64,000 bases of DNA from Desulfococcus multivorans (GCF_001854245.1 NZ_CP015381.1:956001-1020000); one strand, 5' to 3'; positions 33,904 through 43,444 are shown, counted from the first letter of the stretch. The notes: generated from the letters alone by a model not told the origin. Made by a program: numbers and translations.

Positions 33904-36816
33904 TCATCCTGCCTTTTGGCCTTCGGGTTGACCGCCCGCGCCTATGGTGGGCCGGATGATGACGATTGCAGCCGCGGCGTTGTCGAGATACCGCCGGGCC
34001 AGCTGCCGCAGTTGTTCTCGGGTGATGGCGGCGTAGTCCTCGATCATGGTCCGACTCCATGCGATCTGCTCGGGATGCTTCCGTGAGCCGGCGAGGACGG
34101 TATTGAGCCAGTAGCCGTTTTCCTGCTGGAGATCCTTGATGCCGGTCAGTGTGGGATCCAGGGCGCGACGCAGTTCGTCGTCGGTGACACCCTGTCGGAC
34201 TATGGCCGATGCGATATCCTTGACCGCCCTTACCACCTTCTCGGCATCGTCGGGCTTTACGCCGATAACCGCCGACATGACGCCGTAGCCCGGATAGGCT
34301 CTGCTGGGAACGTTGTAGGCGTCCTGATTGTAGGAGGCCCCCATTTGTTCGCGGATGACCTCCCGCATTCGGTCCGAAAACACGGCGGAGAGGATCGATA
34401 ACCGTCGGGTTTTCTCGATATCCCAGATGTCATCGGTAGGGTAAGCCACCTGGATCAGCCCTTTGTCGATGCGGGTTCGGACCGGGATTTCCAGGGTTTT
34501 GCCTTTGGGAAAGGCGATGATACCTGCGGGGCCCTCAGGCGTATCCACTTTTCGGGCGGGAAGGCTGCCGAAATAAGCGGACGCCAGTTCCAGGGCATCC
34601 GCCGTCTTGAAGTCCCCGACAATGGAGAGCTCCAGGGGAGCGTTCTCGAGGGCCTCCCTAAGCCATGCCTCGACGTCTCCCAGGGTCAGCCGGGATACGT
34701 CGTCATATGCGGCGAGGCCGAAGCGGGTGTCGCCGCCGGCCAGGAACCGGGGACCCCAAAGGCGCATGGCCCCTTCGACGGTCTGGGACAGTGCCTCATA
34801 AGTCTGACGATATCGCTCCAAAGTCAAGGCAAAGGCCGTCTCCCGGAATCCCGGATCCACCAGTCGGGCGTGGAGCAGCTGAAACATGAGAGGCATTTCC
34901 GTCGTGACGCTTTTAGCCTGGAAGGCGAAAGCCTCGTCCGAGATGTTCAGGCGCACCGCAGTGTTCTTGCCGGCCAGGGCCTGCTCCAGGTCGTCCCGGT
35001 TCAGGACGCCCAGGCCGCTTTCATTGACCACCGCCTCGCTGATCTGGGCGAGGCCGGGTTTGTCCGCCGGTTCTGCCGATCGTCCCCTTCCGAAATTCAG
35101 GTTTGCCGTGACCTCGTTGGCCTTGAAGGTTGTCGGCTTCAGATTGAGGCGAACGCCGTTGGCAAAATCAATCCGGGTGATCCCCAGGTCGGGAATCTCC
35201 TCCCGGCGGACGATGCGGGCCGTGTTTTCAGGCGGATCCAGGTAGGGAAAGGTCGCGACGGCTTGGGTTTCCGGGGCGGATACCGGCGTTTCCACGCTGG
35301 ACTGGTAAGCGCTCAGGATAAGACTTTCGGGATCATTCGACGCTTCGGATATCCGGGCATTGCCGCTCACCATGACCAGCCGGTGGTCCGGGGCCCAGGC
35401 CGATTTGAAGGCGTCGTGCACCGCTTCCCCCGTCAACGCCTTGATGAAAGGCGCATACAGATCCCGCTGTTGTTCGGGCGATTGGAAGACCCGGTTCATG
35501 CCCAACTTGCCCATGATCCGGCGAGCCAACATCGGGCTCTCCCGTGTGGAGGCGTTTTTGACGGCTTTGTCCAGGGCCGCCAGAAAGTCTTTCTTCACCC
35601 GGGAGAGTTCCGCTTCCGTGAAGGGGTGTTCGAGGGCCTGCCGCAGTGTGCGGTCCAGGACTGATAGGGTCCTTTCCCAATTTTCCGGACGGCTCTGGGC
35701 GGTGATGTAGGTGTAGAACACATGAGGAGGATAAATTTCCGATGCGGCGGCAGCGCTGGTGAACGGGGTGTCCGGCTGTCGTATGATCCGGTCGAGGCGG
35801 TTCTGGACAATCTGATTGGCGATGTCCAGGGTCAGCTCGCGCCGGCCACGGTCAACGGAATCGGGCTCAAGAGGGATGTTCTGGATGACCTGGAGGGTGG
35901 TGTCTGTGTCCCCGGCTTCTCCTTCGAAGTGATAGAAAGGCCGGATACCGCTATGACGGACCTCACCCATGTCCGGTTCCGGCCTTGCCGGTGCTCTTGG
36001 GGTCATACCGGCGAACTCTTCCCGGATCATGGGGTCAACGGCGTCGGGGTCGAAATCGCCGACCATGACGAGGATCATGCGTTCGGGTCGGTACCAGGTA
36101 TCGTAAAAATCCTTTAACAGCGCTCGATCGGCCGAGAGAATGGTTTCCTTCGTCCCGATGGGGATCCTTTGGGAGATGCGGTCATTCGGAAGCTCGAATT
36201 TGAGCGTTTCGACGAAGGTCCGGAACTCGGCTGAATCCCGGGTTCGCATTTCGGCCAGAATGACCTTCCGTTCCCGTTCGACCTCGGTTTCCAGCAGCAG
36301 AGCTCCTTCGGCGTAATCCCCCAGAACCAGAAGGCCTTCGGCGATACTCTCGGGCTTGCCGTCGGGCAGGAGAATGTCGTATTTGGTGTGGTAGAATCCT
36401 GTACTGGCATTGGCATCCGGGCCGAAATCCATCCCGATCCGCTGGAAGTATTTCACCAGTTCTCCCGGGGGGAAATGGGTCGATCCGTTGAACAGCATGT
36501 GCTCCAGAAAATGGGCAAAACCCTGCTGGGCGTCGGTTTCGTGGACCGAACCCGCCTCGACCATGAGATGCATGCTGACCCGGTCCTTGGGGGTTCTGTT
36601 TTTCAGGAGCACGTAGCGAAAGCCGTTGGGCAGCTTTCCGAAAGCCAGGTCGGGGTCGGGGTCTATATGGCCGGTTTCATGGGGCCATTGATTTTGGATG
36701 CCGCGGGAAGCCGTGGGGGAGCCGCCGCGGGTAGAGGATCCGCAGGAGATCAGAAAAAGCGCAAGAAGAGCTGTTAAGGCAAGGCAGAGCTTAAAACGAT
36801 AAGGCGATAGTCGCAT
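33904..36816 (-). CDS. M16-family zinc metallopeptidase, lipoprotein
   Basis: This is a 970-residue insulinase/pitrilysin-like protease with a lipoprotein signal (lipobox LISC, Cys25), so it is anchored to a membrane facing the periplasm. The active N-terminal half carries inverted zinc motif H102-F-L-E105-H106 (FAHFLEHMLFNGS) with a downstream Glu in ETEVERERKVILAEM. A second, inactive M16 half follows, with the conserved substrate-contacting region around YPTDDIWDIEKTRRLSIL. Length is typical of two-domain bacterial zinc proteases such as PqqL-like proteins. Probable role is degradation of peptides in the periplasm. It is followed directly by rsmE, only 3 bases away. Confidence 0.94.
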   Translation of the reverse strand: MRLSPYRFKLCLALTALLALFLISCGSSTRGGSPTASRGIQNQWPHETGHIDPDPDLAFGKLPNGFRYVLLKNRTPKDRVSMHLMVEAGSVHETDAQQGFAHFLEHMLFNGSTHFPPGELVKYFQRIGMDFGPDANASTGFYHTKYDILLPDGKPESIAEGLLVLGDYAEGALLLETEVERERKVILAEMRTRDSAEFRTFVETLKFELPNDRISQRIPIGTKETILSADRALLKDFYDTWYRPERMILVMVGDFDPDAVDPMIREEFAGMTPRAPARPEPDMGEVRHSGIRPFYHFEGEAGDTDTTLQVIQNIPLEPDSVDRGRRELTLDIANQIVQNRLDRIIRQPDTPFTSAAAASEIYPPHVFYTYITAQSRPENWERTLSVLDRTLRQALEHPFTEAELSRVKKDFLAALDKAVKNASTRESPMLARRIMGKLGMNRVFQSPEQQRDLYAPFIKALTGEAVHDAFKSAWAPDHRLVMVSGNARISEASNDPESLILSAYQSSVETPVSAPETQAVATFPYLDPPENTARIVRREEIPDLGITRIDFANGVRLNLKPTTFKANEVTANLNFGRGRSAEPADKPGLAQISEAVVNESGLGVLNRDDLEQALAGKNTAVRLNISDEAFAFQAKSVTTEMPLMFQLLHARLVDPGFRETAFALTLERYRQTYEALSQTVEGAMRLWGPRFLAGGDTRFGLAAYDDVSRLTLGDVEAWLREALENAPLELSIVGDFKTADALELASAYFGSLPARKVDTPEGPAGIIAFPKGKTLEIPVRTRIDKGLIQVAYPTDDIWDIEKTRRLSILSAVFSDRMREVIREQMGASYNQDAYNVPSRAYPGYGVMSAVIGVKPDDAEKVVRAVKDIASAIVRQGVTDDELRRALDPTLTGIKDLQQENGYWLNTVLAGSRKHPEQIAWSRTMIEDYAAITREQLRQLARRYLDNAAAAIVIIRPTIGAGGQPEGQKAG

Positions 36817-37007
36817 ACTGTACTCCTTGGTTCTGAATGGAATGCTGCTGTCGGCGGAGATTACATGTTCCGATCGATAATCCCTTTGCCGACGCGTGTT
36901 AAAACGCCAACACTCAAAAATAACACATCCCAGCCGGGATGCCAGCGGCAGGCGTGGTTTTTTAGAGGAAAGTCGGATGGTCGGGGGCGGCTGGGAGCGG
37001 ATATCAG

Positions 37008-37039
37008 GCCCCGCGCCGTGAGTCGAAACGGCGCGGGGC
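37008..37039 (-). terminator. 12-bp GC-rich hairpin after the UGPase gene
   Basis: GCCCCGCGCCGT pairs exactly with ACGGCGCGGGGC around an 8-base loop, 19 bases after the UGPase stop. The T-run expected on the minus strand is missing. The remaining part of the 36817-37057 gap shows nothing definite. Confidence 0.6.
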
Positions 37040-37057
37040 GGAAAAAGACGATGGATG

Positions 37058-38446
37058 TTAGAACGTCAGATCGCCTTCGACGACCGTCCCTTTCCGAACG
37101 ACGGCCTGGGCGGTCGAGGGATTGGTAATAACCACGCGGCCGCGGATCGTCACGCCCGCTTCGAACAGGACGTCACCTTTGACGGTCAAGGATTCGCAGG
37201 CGGCAAGGGACGGGGCACCCTCGGGAAAGCGGGCCTCAAAGTCGTCGATCATGCCGTAGAACGCCGGATCGAGGGAGACCTTCAGATCTTCCGATCGTCG
37301 GCTCGGGTTGAGCACCATGCGGTCGTCGTCGTTGGGCATTACATAATCGGACCGGACCACCAGGAGGTCGTTGCATTTTTTGACCGGGAAGAAGCGGGAC
37401 CGGGGGACGCACACCGCCGCGGCGTCTTTGAACAGAGAGATCGCCGCCCCCATGGCCGTTTCGACCTGAAAGACCATGGGACTGTCGTCGTCCCTGGGAT
37501 CGAGGTGCTTTGGGTTCAGAATCATGGGCAGGCGAACGCCCTTTTTTTCGGTGATCAAGGTCTTCAGATAGGTCAGGTCGACCCAGAGGTTGTTGGTGTT
37601 GAAGAAGCGGTAACGACCGATGTCCCGAAAGGCGTCCAGTTCCTCGTCCGGGCACTGGGCCGATTCCCGGAGCAGCAACTCTCCGGTCCTGGCTCGGGCA
37701 AGATGGCCGCCCTTCACGTCCGCCGGGGTGCGTTTAGCCGCCTCCATCATGAAGGGAAGTCCTTTTTCGACAAAATATCCGAGAAGACGCTCGTCCATGT
37801 CGGCACCCAGGTTGTCGGAATTGGAGATGAAAGCATGGGTGATGCCGGCGTCCAGGAGTCGGTCAAGCATTCCGGAGGTTTCAAGAGCCGTATAGATGTC
37901 TCCGTGGCCGGGCGGGTTCCATTCGAGTTCGGGGTTTTGGGGCCATTCCGCCGGGCCGAGCCCAGCCTGAAGAATCTTTGGAAATTTGTGTTGAAGGAAG
38001 CAGAGGGGCGGGTGGGCGGGGGCGATCCGATCGAGGGCCGCCAGGGTGGCCTCATGGGTGCTGAAGCTGTTCATGAGGGCCAGAACGACACCCTGTCGCT
38101 CAGACTGGCGGATCAAGAGCTCCAGAAAGCTCCGGCCGTTTTTCACCGGAAGGAGGGATTTGGGACCGGTGAGGCCCATACTTGTCCCCAGCCCGCCGTT
38201 CAGAATAATCCGGACCGAACGGGGAAAAGCCTTTTGACCGACATTTTCATAGGCGGCCAACTCCTCGTATCGGGGAATCTCCGTCTCTTTCAACGCCTCG
38301 ATCTCGGCGTCGGAAATCATCCCGGTTTCTCCGGTGAGAACTTTGTCGTAATAGTGGGCGAAGGTATCGATGACGATGGGGGCAAGGCCCGCCCGCCGCA
38401 TTTTGTCAATGAATTCCGGCAGGTGGTTCGATTTCGCGTGGCGCAT
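37058..38446 (-). CDS. UTP--glucose-1-phosphate uridylyltransferase, eukaryote-like UGPase family
   Basis: This is a 462-residue cytosolic enzyme making UDP-glucose (or UDP-sugar) from UTP and the sugar 1-phosphate. The nucleotide-binding motif LNGGLGTSMGLTGPKSLLPV is the eukaryotic-type UGPase signature, not the GalU one. ELEWNPPGHGDIYTAL and HAFISNSDNLGADMD are the sugar and metal sites, and the C-terminal part forms a short left-handed beta-helix (VTIRGRVVITNP). The ATG at 38446 follows GAGAGGTG and is preferred over the upstream in-frame codon at 38509. A terminator lies between it and ilvE, so it is probably transcribed separately. UDP-glucose would serve envelope polysaccharide or glycogen synthesis. 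Confidence 0.93.
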   Translation of the reverse strand: MRHAKSNHLPEFIDKMRRAGLAPIVIDTFAHYYDKVLTGETGMISDAEIEALKETEIPRYEELAAYENVGQKAFPRSVRIILNGGLGTSMGLTGPKSLLPVKNGRSFLELLIRQSERQGVVLALMNSFSTHEATLAALDRIAPAHPPLCFLQHKFPKILQAGLGPAEWPQNPELEWNPPGHGDIYTALETSGMLDRLLDAGITHAFISNSDNLGADMDERLLGYFVEKGLPFMMEAAKRTPADVKGGHLARARTGELLLRESAQCPDEELDAFRDIGRYRFFNTNNLWVDLTYLKTLITEKKGVRLPMILNPKHLDPRDDDSPMVFQVETAMGAAISLFKDAAAVCVPRSRFFPVKKCNDLLVVRSDYVMPNDDDRMVLNPSRRSEDLKVSLDPAFYGMIDDFEARFPEGAPSLAACESLTVKGDVLFEAGVTIRGRVVITNPSTAQAVVRKGTVVEGDLTF

Positions 38447-38473
38447 GATCACCTCTCTTGAGAACGGGAGTTG

Positions 38474-38519
38474 AAAAAGGCCGGCGAACACCGTGCCCGC
38501 TCGGTGCACGGTGTTCGCC
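38474..38519 (-). terminator. Rho-independent terminator of ilvE
   Basis: A perfect 14-bp stem (GGCGAACACCGTGC with GCACGGTGTTCGCC, loop of nine bases) is followed on the minus strand by CCTTTTT. It lies 41 bases after the ilvE stop and just before the UGPase start. Confidence 0.9.
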
Positions 38520-38559
38520 CTCGGTGAAAAGGAATGGTCGGTTCAGAAGGCGGCGTGGG

Positions 38560-39624
38560 TCAGATTTTCTCTATCCAGCCCCTGGGATCCTCGGCCCGGC
38601 CGTACTGGATGTCGGTGAGGGCGTCGTAAAACTTCTGGGTCATGGGGCCGACCTCGTTGTTGTTGATGGTGATAACCTCGTCCTTGTATTTCACGGTGCC
38701 CACCGGCGATACCACCGCCGCCGTTCCGCTGCCGAAGATCTCCACTTTTTTACCTTCTTTCTGGGCGTTGATCACCTCCTCGATGGCGATGCGGCGTTCC
38801 GCGCAGGGGATGTTCCAGAGCCGGGCCAGGGAGATGATGGAATCCCGGGTGACGCCCGGAAGAATGCTGCCGTTCAGGACGGGGGTGATAAGTTCGCCGT
38901 CAATGCAGAAGAAGATGTTCATGGAGCCGACCTCTTCGACATAGCGCTGTTCCACGCCGTCCAGCCACAGCACCTGGGTGTAGCCCTCCTTGTGGGCCTG
39001 TTCGCCGGCATAAAGACTCGCGGCGTAGTTGCCGGGGGTTTTGGCCTCGCCGATGCCGCCCCGGACCGCCCGGACATGTCGTTTGGTGACCCATATCTTG
39101 ACGGGGTTGAAGCCCTCTGGATAGTACGCCCCTACCGGCGACAGGATGATGAAGAAACGGTACGTCTGGGATGCCCGGACGCCCAGGAATACATCGGTGG
39201 CGATGATGGTCGGACGGATATAGAGGGATGTCCCCGGCGAACTCGGCACCCATTCCTGCTCGACCCGGATCAGCTCCTTCAGGGCGTGGAGCACGAAATG
39301 TTCATCGATTTCCGGAATGCACAGCAGCCGGCTGGAGGCGTTCATGCGGTGGAAATTGCTCTGGGGCCTGAACAGCTGGAGGGTTCCCTTGGGGGTCCGG
39401 TAAGCCTTCATTCCCTCGAATACCGCCTGACCGTAATGAAGGACCATGGTTGCCGGATCCATATCGATATTGCAGTAGGGTTCGATGCGGGCGTTGTGCC
39501 ACCCCTTTTCGGTATTGTAATCCATGTTGAACATGTGGTCGGTAAATATCTTTCCGAAACCGAGCCGGCTTTCGTCCTGGGGTTTCGGTTTAAGGTGTTT
39601 CGCCTTGGTGATGGTTAGCTCCAT
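38560..39624 (-). CDS. ilvE: branched-chain amino acid aminotransferase
   Basis: This 354-residue class-IV PLP aminotransferase performs the last step of Leu, Ile and Val synthesis with glutamate as amino donor. Motifs are LHYGQAVFEGMKAYRTPKG, the arginine-rich NFHRMNASSRLL, the PLP Lys in IGEAKTPGNYAAS, EEVGSMNIFF, and the phosphate-binding GSGTAAVVSPVG near the end. Length and motifs match the larger bacterial/eukaryotic BCAT type. TGAGGAGGAAGC stands immediately before the ATG. It is monocistronic with its own terminator. Confidence 0.96.
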   Translation of the reverse strand: MELTITKAKHLKPKPQDESRLGFGKIFTDHMFNMDYNTEKGWHNARIEPYCNIDMDPATMVLHYGQAVFEGMKAYRTPKGTLQLFRPQSNFHRMNASSRLLCIPEIDEHFVLHALKELIRVEQEWVPSSPGTSLYIRPTIIATDVFLGVRASQTYRFFIILSPVGAYYPEGFNPVKIWVTKRHVRAVRGGIGEAKTPGNYAASLYAGEQAHKEGYTQVLWLDGVEQRYVEEVGSMNIFFCIDGELITPVLNGSILPGVTRDSIISLARLWNIPCAERRIAIEEVINAQKEGKKVEIFGSGTAAVVSPVGTVKYKDEVITINNNEVGPMTQKFYDALTDIQYGRAEDPRGWIEKI

Positions 39625-39706
39625 GCTTCCTCCTCAGTTCTCATACTGTCAGCGCTTATTAGGGTTCATTAACGAATGTTCATCCGCAGGCGATGGAAGC
39701 GGAATG

Positions 39707-40144
39707 TCATTCACGGCAGAAATGCCAGAGCATCTGTCCGGTGGCGTCGTCATAGACCCTCAAGGGCGGCGGGCCGATACACTCCTGGAGGCGGATTTCC
39801 CCCGAAAAAATGCGTGTCTCCGAGAAGAGGCGTCCGCCGGTGAGGGCGCCCCGGTCATCCGCCAGGACGATATGGGCGGATGATTCGACTTCGCCGTCCC
39901 GGGAGTAGACGTTGCCGGAGCAGAAGATAATTTCCCGGGGCACGGATTCGGCGCTCGTCACATAGACCTGTTGCCGGGGATCGTAGGTCCCGATGGTGTA
40001 AGACGACACCACGCCCCGAACGGAAAACGACGCCGTGCGAACCGATGCGGCTTTGCAGAGGGTCGTGATTGATGCGAGGATATCTTCCCCTTTGGGAAGA
40101 TTTCCCAGCAGCAACCTGCCGGGGCTGTATTCCGTGTATTTCAT
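39707..40144 (-). CDS. PPC/DUF296-domain protein
   Basis: This 145-residue protein consists of one PPC (DUF296) domain: RLLLGNLPKGEDILASITT, then VVSSYTIGTYDPRQQ, then SSAHIVLADDRGALTGGRL, ending with the ETRIFSGEIRLQE strand. In plants this domain accompanies AT-hooks; in bacteria it stands alone, forms trimers and has no assigned role. The ATG at 40144 is chosen because homology begins there; an in-frame codon at 40192 extends into non-conserved sequence. A 62-base gap separates it from ilvE upstream boundary. Confidence 0.87.
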   Translation of the reverse strand: MKYTEYSPGRLLLGNLPKGEDILASITTLCKAASVRTASFSVRGVVSSYTIGTYDPRQQVYVTSAESVPREIIFCSGNVYSRDGEVESSAHIVLADDRGALTGGRLFSETRIFSGEIRLQECIGPPPLRVYDDATGQMLWHFCRE

Positions 40145-40157
40145 CTGCTTCAATAGG

Positions 40158-40349
40158 TTCAGGCTGAAGGCCAAAAACCGAAGGCGATACAACGGTCATC
40201 TTCAGTTTTCAGTCCATAAGCCTGACCGGTATGTTGTTCAGGGATCCAGGCTGAAGAACGGCGGTGATTCTCCGCTTCCGGTTTTGGATGCCTGTCGGTT
40301 CGTTTCCTTTACGGGCCTTCGGCTTCCAGTCTCCAGACCTTCAGCCTGA
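40158..40349. repeat. inverted CAGGCTGAAG repeats
   Basis: TTCAGGCTGAAGG at 40158-40170 is matched by its exact reverse complement at 40337-40349, and a third copy (CAGGCTGAAGAAC) lies near 40247. The 40145-40438 gap holds no plausible gene. Similar CTTCAG/CTGAAG-rich sequence occurs at 52675-52765. Confidence 0.6.
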
Positions 40350-40438
40350 ATACCACAGTTCGTTATTAAATCAAGTGCTAACTGTGGGCCTTCCCGAGGA
40401 AAATCGAGGGTGCGGCGCACCGGTGAAAAGGTCCTTCC

Positions 40439-41299
40439 CTACAAGGTGATCAGGAGAGTGCCTGCGAGCATCAAGAGGGCGCCGCTGAACCGGACCGATG
40501 TGTGCCGCTCTTTGAAGACCATTTTCCCGAAAAGGATACTGAAAAGGATGGAGAGCCGCTTTACCGATATCATGATTGCCGCTTCGATCAGGGAGACGGC
40601 AACACAGTGAAAAACAATCTGAAGGTAGAGGAAAACGCCCGACACCAGCCCTTTTAGAGGAGATCTCGAGAGGTCCTTCAACCGGATCTTTCCGGTGAGA
40701 CGAAGCAGCAGGATCAGACAGAGGTTGAAGACGATGAAAAAGGAGATGCCGAAAAAGAGGGGGGAGGAGTTGAGAATCGCTTTTTTTCCGATGACTGCGG
40801 TGAAGCTGTATACAAAGGCGACAATCAGCATGATCCAGGAGCCGGGTTGATGGAAAATGGCCCGGAAGGGGGCCAGCAGCCGCCACCGGGCGGGATCGAT
40901 GTTGAGAATGTAACCGCCGATGCAGATGGTGAGAATTCCGGAAAGTCCCCGGATGCCGGGCATTTCTCCAAGGAAGATATAGCCGGTGAACAGCATGAAG
41001 ACCGGGGTGAAGGCCAGGTAGGGCACCGTCAGGGAAAGTGGTGAGAGCTTGATGGCTTTCATGTAAAGGACGAAGCCCACGGCGTTGAGGGGCAGGCTTA
41101 AAGCAAAAGTCCATGCGAACGCATCTCCCAAAGCCGGCACCGGAACGAAGATCATGGATACCATAAAAAAAGGCAGGCTGTAGACAAGGGGATAGGCGGA
41201 CATCTCATAGAGGGTCATGTGGGAGAGGAATTTCTTGGTCCAGGTATCCTGGGCCGAGACAGCGAGAGCGGTCAGCAGGGAGAAGAAAATCCACGGCAT
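40439..41299 (-). CDS. EamA/DMT-superfamily permease
   Basis: This 286-residue protein has ten predicted transmembrane helices in two five-helix EamA halves; the first half includes LSLTVPYLAFTPVFMLFTGY and the second AAIMISVKRLSILFSILFGK with the closing helix RFSGALLMLAGTLLITL. Such permeases export or import metabolites; the substrate is not predictable. The ATG at 41299 is preferred to a longer frame because the hydrophobic N-terminus (MPWIFFSLLTALAVSAQ) begins there. It is divergent from the acyl-CoA synthetase gene with a structured 500-base spacer between. Confidence 0.88.
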   Translation of the reverse strand: MPWIFFSLLTALAVSAQDTWTKKFLSHMTLYEMSAYPLVYSLPFFMVSMIFVPVPALGDAFAWTFALSLPLNAVGFVLYMKAIKLSPLSLTVPYLAFTPVFMLFTGYIFLGEMPGIRGLSGILTICIGGYILNIDPARWRLLAPFRAIFHQPGSWIMLIVAFVYSFTAVIGKKAILNSSPLFFGISFFIVFNLCLILLLRLTGKIRLKDLSRSPLKGLVSGVFLYLQIVFHCVAVSLIEAAIMISVKRLSILFSILFGKMVFKERHTSVRFSGALLMLAGTLLITL

Positions 41300-41480
41300 C
41301 GGGCAAAAGGCCTCCTTGACTTCTGTTGGGGAAAATGACCTTTCACGTCGGTGGGGGAACAGATGTACATTTTCATCATGCCGGGAATACCGTCGTGAGT
41401 CAGGGGCCATGATTGAGCGTCTTCCCCGTTAACACCGTTGTCGTTTCAAGTCAAGAATTCAACTTTCGACTTTCATAGGT

Positions 41481-41662
41481 CGGTGCCGGGAGGATACGGC
41501 CCGCGCCCCACGCGGGTTTCGTTCAAGTGCCGCTGAAGCTTGCTCCGGGCGGCCCGGAAACTCGCCGGCGCTCAAACCGTCCGGGCCGCTGATCCGCCGC
41601 GGCGCTTGAGCGGCACTAAAACTCACCGCTGAAGGTGTGCGGGCCGTATCCTCCCGGCACCG
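41481..41662. repeat. 182-bp nested inverted repeat
   Basis: Outer arms of 24 bases at 41481-41504 and 41639-41662 are perfectly complementary. Inside, a 14-base pair (AGTGCCGCTGAAGC with GCTTGAGCGGCACT, one mismatch) and a 10-base pair (GCGGCCCGGA with TCCGGGCCGC) nest around a central CGCCGGCG. The whole would fold as one long hairpin or cruciform. It lies in the divergent spacer between the permease and the acyl-CoA synthetase. No coding sequence fits it. Confidence 0.9.
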
Positions 41663-41798
41663 CTTTCCAGCCGACGTCACAACCGTCGATGTTGAGTGAA
41701 GAGCCCCGGCAGCTCGGCCCCGGCGGGGAGATGTGAAAATGCGGGTTGAACATTTAATGGGCTTCTGGTAATGGGCCTTTTTACGAAAGGAAAAGGAC

Positions 41799-43403
41799 AT
41801 GATCATTACGGAAATTTTAAGTCGGAACGCCAGACGCTACGGCGACCAGCCGGCCCTTATCGAAAGGGAGCCCGCCACGGGAAGCCGCAGGGAGATCACC
41901 TGGCGGGAATTCGACGAACAGGCCGGCGCTCTGGCCAATGCGCTGATCCTGCGCGGTATTCAAAAAGGAGATCGGGTAGTCCTGCTCATGACCAACTGTA
42001 TCGAGTGGCTTCCCGCCTATTTCGGCATCCTCCGAGCCGGCGCCATGGCCGTTCCCCTCAATTTCAGGTTTCTGGCAAAGACCATCGCCAGATGCACACT
42101 GATCTCCGAAGCCAAGGCCATGATTTTCGGAGAGGAGTTCATCGATCGGTTGGCTGAAGTCAAATCCGAGTTGGATGCCGCAGTAAGTCATTATATCTTT
42201 GTGGGGCAGCAGGGAAAACGGCCTGAATACGCGATCGGCTACGGCGAGCTGCTTCAGGAAGGTGAAAGGACGGCGTCTGTTGTGCCGTTGAACCTTTGCG
42301 ACAGCGCAGCCCTTTATTTCACGTCGGGCACCACCGGAAAGCCCAAGGCCGTCCACCTCACCCATCGGAGCCTCGAGTTTTCATGCTACGTGGAGAATCG
42401 TCATCACAACCAGACCCACGACGACAATTTCCTCTGCATTCCTCCTTTATACCATACCGGGGCGAAGATGCACTGGTTCGGGAACTTTATCGTCGGCGCC
42501 AGAACGGTTATCCTGAAAGGCGTCAAACCCCAGTGGATCCTCGAGGCGGTCTCCGAGGAAGGCGTAACGGTGGTATGGCTCCTGGTCCCCTGGGCCCACG
42601 ATATCCTCATCGGTATCGAGAACGGTGAGATCGATCTTGCGGGCTACCGCCTCGACCAATGGCGACTGATGCATATCGGCGCCCAGCCGGTGCCTCCAAG
42701 CCTCATCCGTCAGTGGAAGAAGGTGTTTCCCCACCATGACTACGATACCAATTATGGTCTGACCGAGGCTACGGGACCGGGGTGTATCCATCTCGGCATG
42801 GAGAATATTCACAAGGTCGGCGCTATCGGCGTGCCCGGGTTCGACTGGGAATGCAAGATCATCGACAACGACGGTCATCCCGTGGCGCCGGGTGATTCCG
42901 GAGAGTTGGCCGTCCGGGGGCCGGCCGTCATGAAGGAGTACTACAAGAACCCGGAGGCCACCGCGGAAACCCTTGTCGACGGATGGCTGCTTACAGGGGA
43001 TATCTGCCGGATGGACGATGACGGTTTCATATGGCTCGTGGATCGCAAGAAAGACGTCATCATCACCGGCGGTGAGAATATCTTTCCGGTGGAGATCGAG
43101 GATTTTCTCATGCAGCACGAAAAGATTCAGGACGTTGGCGTGATCGGCGTTCCCGACGAGCGGCTGGGGGAAATTGTCGCGGCGGTGATCAAGGCCAAGC
43201 CGAGAGCGATCCTTACCGAAGCGGAGATCAATGAATTCTGCCGCGGATTGGCCCGCTACAAGCGGCCTCGGCGGATCTTTTTCGGAGATGTGCCGAGAAA
43301 TCCTACGGGCAAGATCGAGAAGCCGCTTTTGAGAAAACAGTATCGAGACGTCCAACCTGCCGTTATTTCCCAGATGGCGGCTCGCCACGGGTTGAAAAAC
43401 TGA
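41799..43403 (+). CDS. acyl-CoA synthetase (AMP-forming)
   Basis: This 534-residue ANL-superfamily enzyme activates a carboxylic acid to acyl-AMP and then acyl-CoA. The P-loop is LYFTSGTTGKPKAVHLTHRS, the aromatic/A5 motif NYGLTEATGPG, then A7 GWLLTGDICRMDDDGF and A8 IITGGENIFPVEIED, with the catalytic Lys in PRNPTGKIEKPLLR near the end. Length and motif spacing fit medium/long-chain fatty-acid or aromatic-acid CoA ligases; the substrate is not defined by sequence. GGAAAAGG precedes the ATG. A hairpin follows the stop by 2 bases. It could serve fatty or aromatic acid catabolism typical of sulfate reducers. Confidence 0.94.
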   Translation: MIITEILSRNARRYGDQPALIEREPATGSRREITWREFDEQAGALANALILRGIQKGDRVVLLMTNCIEWLPAYFGILRAGAMAVPLNFRFLAKTIARCTLISEAKAMIFGEEFIDRLAEVKSELDAAVSHYIFVGQQGKRPEYAIGYGELLQEGERTASVVPLNLCDSAALYFTSGTTGKPKAVHLTHRSLEFSCYVENRHHNQTHDDNFLCIPPLYHTGAKMHWFGNFIVGARTVILKGVKPQWILEAVSEEGVTVVWLLVPWAHDILIGIENGEIDLAGYRLDQWRLMHIGAQPVPPSLIRQWKKVFPHHDYDTNYGLTEATGPGCIHLGMENIHKVGAIGVPGFDWECKIIDNDGHPVAPGDSGELAVRGPAVMKEYYKNPEATAETLVDGWLLTGDICRMDDDGFIWLVDRKKDVIITGGENIFPVEIEDFLMQHEKIQDVGVIGVPDERLGEIVAAVIKAKPRAILTEAEINEFCRGLARYKRPRRIFFGDVPRNPTGKIEKPLLRKQYRDVQPAVISQMAARHGLKN

Positions 43404-43405
43404 TG

Positions 43406-43444
43406 CCTGAAGCGGCCCGGCATGTACCGTCGGGTCGCTTCAGG
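43406..43444 (+). terminator. hairpin after the acyl-CoA synthetase gene
   Basis: CCTGAAGCG pairs with CGCTTCAGG, extended by CCCG/CGGG after one mismatch. It begins two bases after the stop codon and is followed by a weak run (GGTTTTC). Confidence 0.65.

Noticed and set aside
36940-36962. T-run after a GC-rich stretch as a plus-strand terminator
   Set aside because: No stable stem precedes the T-run and no plus-strand gene ends there.
37055-38461. 468-codon plus-strand open frame
   Set aside because: Antisense shadow of the UGPase gene.
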